Positions 56,810-64,000 of a stretch of DNA of 64,000 bases are shown piece by piece; the stretch's first letter is position 1, and the number at the start of each line of letters is the position of its first letter. A model generated the notes under the pieces. The model ran no database searches and had not been told where the DNA came from. It saw only the letters and a list, made by a program, of their open reading frames with translations. The stretch comes from Trachythela sp. YZ-2020 (Eukaryota > Cnidaria > Anthozoa > Malacalcyonacea > Clavulariidae). The DNA lies in NCBI GenBank assembly GCA_016169945.1, contig JADLSH010000138.1, positions 1 through 64,000 on the forward strand. Reading direction: 5' to 3'. The position numbers and the translations under genes were made by a program.

Positions 56810-59357
56810 TAGTCTAGGACCTGTAAAGGAGTTTGTATGCATTTCATTTAGGACAGATTATCTCAACTGTTTTAGGGTAAAATGACCATGGCGGTCAACA
56901 TGGCATATGTGCCAAAACCCGAATCCGGGGCGAAAGTCCTGAAAATGACCATGCCCAGAAACGACACTGTCGACATAGCTCTAAATCCTGAACCGCCAAA
57001 GGTACAGCCTTTCTGAATTGCTTATAGTGTTTAGAATGGTTGCTTTTAGGGGTGGCCACTGGAGGGTGAAATTTGTCTAGGTATCATATTTTACAAGAAA
57101 ATGAAGTCAACTGCTAAAAATTAATTATGCATCAAATTACTCATTCACCTGGCAAAGTCTATGTTTTCTTATTTCCTAAATATTTTAATTTGTCATAGGA
57201 TGACATGCTGAATATGCTTATTTTAATATAATTATTATAAATTTCATAAGGTATGATATTGTTTTGTTGAGATATAACACATTTCATTTCACTTACCCCC
57301 CGCCAGAACACGATTTCAGCCATATTTTGCCGATTTGTTTGCTTTTTACCGCCGAGCCTCGCAAGTATCATCCAAATGTTGTACTTTAACACAATGCTAG
57401 TTGACTAAAGAATAATTCAACCAAGTTTCGTCGGGTTTTGGAGTAGTGCCATGTATTTTATCTTCGATTTTGTGTCCTTCGACATTTCCTCAATTATGTC
57501 GCTATTGCAATGTCTCGCTTCTTCTCTGCCCGAAAAATGCCACTTCTTCGTCCACATCTGTATTTATATTACAGTATCCAAAAATAATTGATTGTAGAAT
57601 AGTCCCAATCGAAAAATTGGAAGCTTAGTCCCACTTGGGAGTGAAAAACCTCCCCTCGTTGATCAAGAATGAGAATCAAAAACAAAAGGTCCAAAATAAT
57701 TTGAAAGTCTCGCGCAATTTTCACGAAAACTCCTCGTGGACAACATTAGAGGGGGGGTGACCATTTTCACGAATACATTTGTTCGCGACCACAGACACCC
57801 AAGTAAGGTTCGTGTGTTTAACTGTTTATATGTTTATGACAAAATAAACAAATATTCGCGTAATTTTGTATTTTTCTGGTTTCCTTTAGCTAAAAAAAAG
57901 AAACCAGAGACTTACGCAATCTTTTTGCACCATAATTTTAAGGCTATTCTGTGTAGACGCCTGTACGTTTCAGCCCTCAGACCTCAGTTTTATTTACTCT
58001 AAATTCCACATTACACGTGATCCCGGCAAAACAGCCTTTAGGAGGCCGACTGGTCTTAAGGCACGGGAAACCCGTCGGTCACACCTTAGCAAGCAAAAAT
58101 GCAAAAAGTAAAATAGTATTTTTACATCTGTCAAGTGCCGATAGATTATGTTTTACTTTAATTAAGAGTAAATAAAACAGGTCTGAGGGCTGAAACGTAC
58201 AGGCGTCTACACAGAATAGCCTTAAAATTATGGTGCAAAAAGATTGCGTAAGTCTCTGGTTTCTTTTGTATAGCTAAACGAAACCAGAAAAATACAAAAT
58301 TATGCGAATATTTGTTTATTTTGTCATAAACATATAAACGAACTTTACTTGGGTTCTGTGGTCGCGAACAAACGTATTCGTGAAAATGTTCACCCGCCCT
58401 GTAATGTTGCCCACGAGGAGTTTTCGTGAAGATTGCGCGAGACTTTCAAATTAAATTATTTTGAACTTTTGTTTTTGATTCTCATTCTTGATCAACGAGG
58501 GGAGGTTTTTCACTCCCAAGTGGGACTAAGCTTTCAATTTTTCGATTGGGACTATTCTACAATCAATTATTTTTGGATACTGTAATATAAATACAGATGT
58601 GGACGAAGAAGTGGCATTTATCGGGCAGAGAAGCGGCGAGACATTGCAATAGCGACATAATTGAGGAAATGTCGAAGGACACAAAATCGAAGATAAAATA
58701 CATGGCACTACTCCAAAACCCGACGAAACTTGGTTGAATTATTCTTTAGTCAACTAGCATTGTGTTAAAGTACAACATTTGGATGATACTTGCGAGGCTC
58801 GGCGATAAAAAGCAAACAAATCGGCAAAATATGGCTGAAATCGTGTTCTGGCGGGGGGTGAGTGAAATGAAATGTGTTATATCTCAACAAAACAATATCA
58901 TTCCTTATGAAATTTATAATAATTATATTAAAATAAGCATATTTTTTCATGCTATGATAAAAAATTTTAGGAAATAAGAAAACATAGACTTTGCCAGGTG
59001 AATGAGTAATTTGATGCATAATTAGCAGTTGACCTGGGATGGTGCATAGTCATTTTCTTGTAAAATATGATTTGGCCTCCAGTGGCCACCCCTAAAACAC
59101 TGGCCTCCAGTGGCCACCTAAAAGCAACCATTCTAAACACTATAAGCAATTCAGAAAGGCTGTAGCTTTGGCGGTTCAGGATTTAGAGCTATGTCGACAG
59201 TGCCGTTTCTGGGCGTGGTCATTTTCAGGACTTTCGCCCCGGATTCGGGTTTTGGCACATATGCCATGTTGACCGCCATGGTCATTTTACCCTAAAACAG
59301 TTGAGATAATCTGTCCTAAATGAAATGCATACAAACTCCTTTACAGGTCCTAGACTA
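56810..59357. mobile_element. Fold-back DNA element, TAGTCTAGG family
   Basis: 2548 bp. Two arms of about 1.19 kb (to about 58001 and from about 58163) are inverted copies of each other around a 160-bp centre. Ends are TAGTCTAGGACCTGTA and its complement, flanked by AAT (56807-56809, 59358-59360). Short frames occur as mirror-image pairs on both arms and are not genes. A three-base duplication fits several superfamilies. Without a transposase the family cannot be assigned. Confidence 0.88.
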
Positions 59358-59360
59358 AAT

Positions 59361-59879
59361 TGAAATGTCGTAAACTGTCAAACTAATTACTAATGCAGAC
59401 CGGAACTGACCCATTTAGCTACTAACCAATAGGTAAACGTTATTTCCATGTGGCCTCGCGGGGGGTTTTCTGTTGTTGTTTTATCGAGCTTCGAGGGTTC
59501 GGGGGATTCTGAGACTGAGAGAATACGAACTGAGATTGAGAGAATACAAACTGCGATTGGAGTAATTGTTAGCTATAAAGTGAGCGATAATAAAATAAAG
59601 TTTAATATTTGTATTTGTTGACGTTGTACATTTCATCTGGCAATATATTAATACGGGGGCAAACGAGAAAAGTTGAGTTTATGGCCTACTCTTCTCATTC
59701 GCACATCTCCAACAAAACGCCATTGAACAAAATAATATGTGATGGTAGGTGATTTATCATTAATTTACCGGAAATCTATCATCGGAATCGGCAGCCATAA
59801 ACTTAGCTTTCCCCAGCTACTACCGTAATTTCCCGCATGGTAAAATTTCAGAAAGTCCACACCAAATTTGAACTTTCAG
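59361..59879. other. Spacer between two related elements
   Basis: No gene. Contains two near copies of ACTGAGA(T)TGAGAGAATACAAACTG-like sequence near 59505-59550. Confidence 0.5.
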
Positions 59880-59905
59880 CAATAGTCTAGGACCTGTATA
59901 GGAGT

Positions 59906-60650
59906 CAGGGATGCCGGAACCACGGGTGCAGCGGGTGCAAGTGCACCCCTTGCCTTTTGTATTCACAACTTTCCGGGTGCAATGCGGGTGCAGACTATGG
60001 GTGCAACGGGTGCGCAGAAGATTTAACACGAACAGATTTAACACGAACAGATTACTTACGTAAACCCTTAATTAAATTTATCGCAAATCGTAAGGTTTAT
60101 CAAGTACGATCTTGTACACCATAATTACTGCAGTATTCTTTTGAAGCTAACCTGCGACACACATTGTCTGCGGTCAGGCGTTATTTTAGTGCGGTTTGAA
60201 GAAATTTGGCGCGGTTACCCAGTGGCGCCGTGGCCGGGGGGGCCAGGGGGGGCCATGGCCCCCCCTATCGTTGAGACCCGTCGGAAAATTGGGAATTTGT
60301 TATGTTGTCGGAATATTCATGGTGAAGCATATGCATATACGAATGCGAAAACATGTTGATGAAATATCGGAATTAGAGTCAGTTAACGTTTTTCGAATAT
60401 ACGTTCATACTATTTTGTCTCTATTACTACTAGAGTCGGAAATTATTTTTTTTAATGTTTCGCCCCCCCCCCGAATGTTGTCGGGAAATGTTGCGCTTGG
60501 CCCCCCCTAAAACATGTGACCCACGGCGCCACTGCGGTTACCAACTAAGCAGAAGTGCCCTTTGATTTTTGTTTGTGCCCTTTTGTTAAAAAATATGCCC
60601 TTTTGATCGCAAATCGCACCCCTTGCCTTTAGCAACTTCCGGCATCCCTG
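59906..60650. mobile_element. hAT-type nonautonomous element, nested
   Basis: 745 bp with termini CAGGGATGCCGGAA and TTCCGGCATCCCTG and a perfect 8-bp duplication ATAGGAGT (59898-59905, 60651-60658). The left part has a GGGTGCA-rich tract. It contains another hAT MITE. Confidence 0.9.
60220..60534. mobile_element. hAT MITE nested in a hAT element
   Basis: 315 bp with termini CAGTGGCGCCGTGG and CCACGGCGCCACTG, and a perfect 8-bp duplication CGGTTACC (60212-60219, 60535-60542). G-rich near one end and C-rich near the other. No transposase. Confidence 0.92.
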
Positions 60651-61808
60651 ATAGGAGTTTGTATGCGTTTCATTTACCACAGGCAATCTCAACTGTTTTA
60701 GGGTAAAATGACCATGGCGGTCATTATACGTCATGGCGGTCAATAAATATTTACGTATTTTCTATTGTTTTTTTCATAAATCATAAAAATACAATAAATA
60801 TAATATATTTACTGGGTTCTGTGGTGGCGAACCAGCGTTTCGTGAAAATATTTGCCCCCCCTGTCAAGTAGCCCACGAGGAGTTTTCGCGAAGATTGCGC
60901 GTGACTTTCAAATTATTTTTAAACTTGTGTCTTTGATTCTGATCCTAAATTTGTTATGGGAGGTTTTTTCCTTTCAAGTGGGACTATACTACTCTAGTTT
61001 TTCGATTGGGACTATTCTACAATGAAGTACTCTTGGATACTGTAATCTAAATACATATGAAGACGAAGAAGTGGCATTTATCGGGAAGAGAAGCGGCGAG
61101 GCATTGCAATGGCCGCTATTTGACGAAATATCGAAGGACACAATATCGAAGATAAAATACACTGCACTGCTTCAAAACTTGACGAAACTTGGTTGCCATC
61201 TTCTTTAGCCTTCTATCATTATGTAAAAGTACAACAATTGGATGATACTTGCGAGACTCGGCGATAAAAAGCAAACAAGATGGCAAAATATGGCTGAAAT
61301 CGTGTTTTGGTGGGGGGTAAGTGGAATAAAATGTATTATATTTAAACAAAACAATGTCAATCCTTATGAAATCTACAATAATTATATTAAATTAAGCATA
61401 GTTTTTCATCCCATGCTAAAAATTGTTAGGAAATAAGAAAATTTAATCTCTGCCAGGTATATTAGTTATTTCATGGATAATTAGCAGTTGACCTGGGGTG
61501 GTGCATGGTCATTTTCTTGTAAAATATTATACTTAGACAAATTTTTCCTTCCAATAACTACCCCTAAAAGCAACCTTCTAAACACTATAAGCACTTCAGA
61601 AAGGCTGTCGCTTCTGCTTTTCGGAAGTTAGAGCTATGTCGGCACTGCCGTTTCAGGGCGGGGTCATTTTCAGGACTTTCGTCCCGGATTCAGGTTTTGG
61701 CACATATGCCGCCATGTTGACCGCCATGGTCATTTTACCCTAAAACAGTTGAGATTGCCTGTGGTAAATGAAACGCATACAAACTCCTATACAGGTCCTA
61801 GACTACAA

Positions 61809-64000
61809 CGAAAAAACTACTTTGCAAAGGTTTATTTTAAAGTTTGAGGTTCTAAGGAAAATAATCTTATTTAAAAGAAATGATGGATCACCGAACTCTG
61901 GACCACCGAACACTTTTCTCAAAGTAGCTTAGAGGTAGAATAAATCCAGCTCACGCTTGTTTGTAATCTGTTGCCCAAATGAGAATTTTGTACAATTCGC
62001 ATATCCTGTTGTACATGAAAGCCTATAGAATAAAACAAAGGTAACCGAGATTAGAGTTATGCATACGAGTTGTTCATGCATGTAAATATACTCAATGCTG
62101 TTATTTTTTCTATACGCTTCCGTAAACTGTAACAATAGTAACTATAGGCATGCTAGTTGTCCAAAATTTTAACTTGGGCTATTAATTACTGTCTGTGGTA
62201 TTCGTGATATACTTGTTAATACACTAAATACTGTCATAATTTTTGTATATAGGGAGAGGAAGGAAAAGTATTGGATGAATTTAAAACCAGCATCTGGTCG
62301 ACCTTATTGCCCAGCATTCTCTGAGCCATTAAAATGTGACTGGTCTATGATAGATCACAAATCGAAGTGTAGTTAGAGCATAATTACGTATTAATATATC
62401 CATGATTCTTGAATCATTGCTTTCTTTTATCTGTTCCAACAAACTTGTATACAGCACTCCACCAAAATCGTAGCTTATTTACCAGCTCTATTATTGCACA
62501 TGCAGCAACGGGTTAGCAACCGAGCTGGCGATGAAAATATAACACGCACCTGCATGTTTTCCGTATAAAAGCAATGGACACCTTGCGGCATTTAAGGCTC
62601 GTGCATTTTATAAATCACAGTCCAGTTCACAATTAGATAATTGAACATGTAACAATATACACTTCCCCAATTTGCTGGCTGGCAATGAAAACTACTAAAG
62701 CTATCGCACACGAGATCTTGACTGAGCTCACCGCCATGAGAGAGAGGTCGTAGGCTTTACAAGATACTCTCATATCAAACATAATAGAAATTGTCTCACC
62801 GCCTCGCAAGGTAAAATTCTTAGCGAAATCCATGCGCACACGTGAGAGTGGCTGATCAAATGACCTAGAGAGGTCGGTACCTCAGCCAAGTGCTCTCATG
62901 TTTGGCTTAATTTACACTAGATCACATCGGCAGCTTCGAGTTCAAGTTATTGTTTCGTGTGGACTCAAATTCGGGAAGTACATTTATCTATATATTTTAG
63001 GGACCTAAAAGCAGTGTAAAAAGTTCAAGTAGTGTGGTGTTGGAGGACCGTTGGAAGGATTGCGTGTGAAATGTATGTTGTAAGTAGGTCCATAGAAGTA
63101 GGTCCTACTTCATTGGCGGTTTGGTTGCCACCTCATTGCTAAAGAAAATGCAACTAACCAATCATCTACGACTTTGACTGAAGGCTTTAACCAGGGTATT
63201 TTGATAAGGGATAAGCCCTGGCTACAAGATCACACACGCGCACAACTTGAAAGTCGTTCAATAACCACGAGCAGCAGAAGCATGTGGCATGTTTTTTTGA
63301 TGACGATTTCAAACCTGTCCAGAAATAGCCTGGCGTTGGGCCTACATAAACGCAACTGGGGTCATCCATTTAGTATGTACGCTAATAGACCTCTTGTATT
63401 AATTGACCCTTCGAAAAGAAGTTACAACTCTTTAATTACTTATACAATTATGCAAATACGCATGAGCAGATACATGTACGCTTAGCGTACCTATTTTTCA
63501 TGATTGGTAAAGACCATGTAAAGTCCGGGACTTTACATCGGGACTTTACATCGGGACTTTACATCACCTTTAAAATATCGCAAAATTAAAGAATTTCGAA
63601 TTAAATTTCTTAACCCTTTCCATTCTAAGCTGTGTTTCATTGTCGGCATATCGAAATCACAAAAATATAGCCTCGTGAAATATTTTGTTGAAAAGTCACA
63701 AATATGAGAAACTTGTCTGCGAATATGAATGTCACGAATATATTAATAAAATAGTTATATATAGTCAGGTAACCAATGAGTTTTATTTTCCAAAGGGTTG
63801 ATACTCAACAGTTATGCAACACTAATACATAGATACATTTGTTACCATCTATATACTGTACAGTATATACAGTTAATTCCAAAAAAGTTGTTCTGAAAAA
63901 AGTCAAAAACCTTAAACTTTAAACCTCAAACTCTTAGCGTGGCAAAGCATCATGGGCGTATGGATATATAGGTTAGGTTGTGTTGTAAACAGTACATTAT
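61809..64000. other. Intergenic, no gene recognised
   Basis: AT-rich. The longest frame (63174-63485) has no motif or homologous look. A short tandem repeat lies at 63527-63565. Nothing else stands out. Confidence 0.5.
63527..63565. repeat. 13-bp tandem repeat, three units
   Basis: Three copies of GGGACTTTACATC, preceded by GTAAAGTCC, which makes a palindrome with the first unit. Confidence 0.85.

Larger units (their letters stand above)
59883..61805. mobile_element. Second TAGTCTAGG-family element, internally rearranged
   Basis: The same termini (TAGTCTAGGACCTGTATAGGAG and its complement) are flanked by CAA (59880-59882 and 61806-61808). The main body (60835-61800) matches the right arm of the 56810 element. 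The matching left arm is mostly lost. A 745-bp hAT element is inserted 23 bp from the left end. Confidence 0.87.

Noticed and set aside
57446..58708. Cysteine-rich 60-codon frames on opposite strands (57446 and 58708)
   Set aside because: They are the same sequence seen on both arms of a fold-back element, and differ by the arm divergence only.
63174..63485. 103-codon frame near the right edge
   Set aside because: No motif, overlapping equal-sized frame on the other strand, and no start or splice context.

Overview
The window reads as animal nuclear DNA, most likely from a cnidarian or a similar marine invertebrate. It is AT-rich, has spliceosomal introns (one probably GC-AG), and is crowded with mobile elements: IS3EU-like, hAT, Harbinger-like, TTAA-target, Ty3/gypsy, BEL/Pao, Penelope-like, Crypton-like and CR1/L2-like. 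No ordinary host gene can be named with confidence. The organism is inferred from element content only.

Region by region. 1-3299 and 9224-12553 are two direct copies of one segment. Copy 1 runs into a 2.6-kb minisatellite of 33-bp units (3374-6009). Copy 2 runs into a Penelope-like element (12327-13649) with inverted pseudo-LTRs that carry hammerhead-ribozyme-like cores. From 13.6 to 26 kb there are decayed pieces: SAP and THAP fragments, two Crypton-type tyrosine recombinase remnants, several hairpin MITEs, a C2H2 zinc-finger gene set between oppositely oriented CGCATTTTGC arrays, and LINE 3' ends. From 26.5 to 32.4 kb lies a BEL/Pao element on the minus strand whose gag is split by a 2.2-kb internally deleted Ty3/gypsy element (105-bp LTRs, 5-bp target duplication).

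The main object is a 19-kb DNA transposon at 35184-54217. It is bounded by long terminal inverted repeats (318 and 276 bp) and a 6-bp target duplication (CATGAC). On the plus strand it carries a DDE transposase of the IS3EU / integrase-core type. On the minus strand it carries a HECT-type E3 ubiquitin ligase gene with a CUE-like helix. Eight exons of that gene can be joined with matching splice phases. A Ty3/gypsy element with 149-bp LTRs is nested between the two genes, and the first three ligase exons are tandemly duplicated (about 3.26 kb) at an 8-bp microhomology. The two genes converge, each starting just inside one end of the element.

54.4-61.8 kb is a second nest of DNA transposons: a TTAA-target element with a Harbinger-like MITE inside, a 2.5-kb fold-back element, and a related element that contains a hAT element that contains a hAT MITE. 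61.8-64 kb shows nothing I can name. Most coding regions are broken by single-base shifts or stops, several in or beside short homopolymers, so true decay and assembly indels cannot be separated from the sequence alone.
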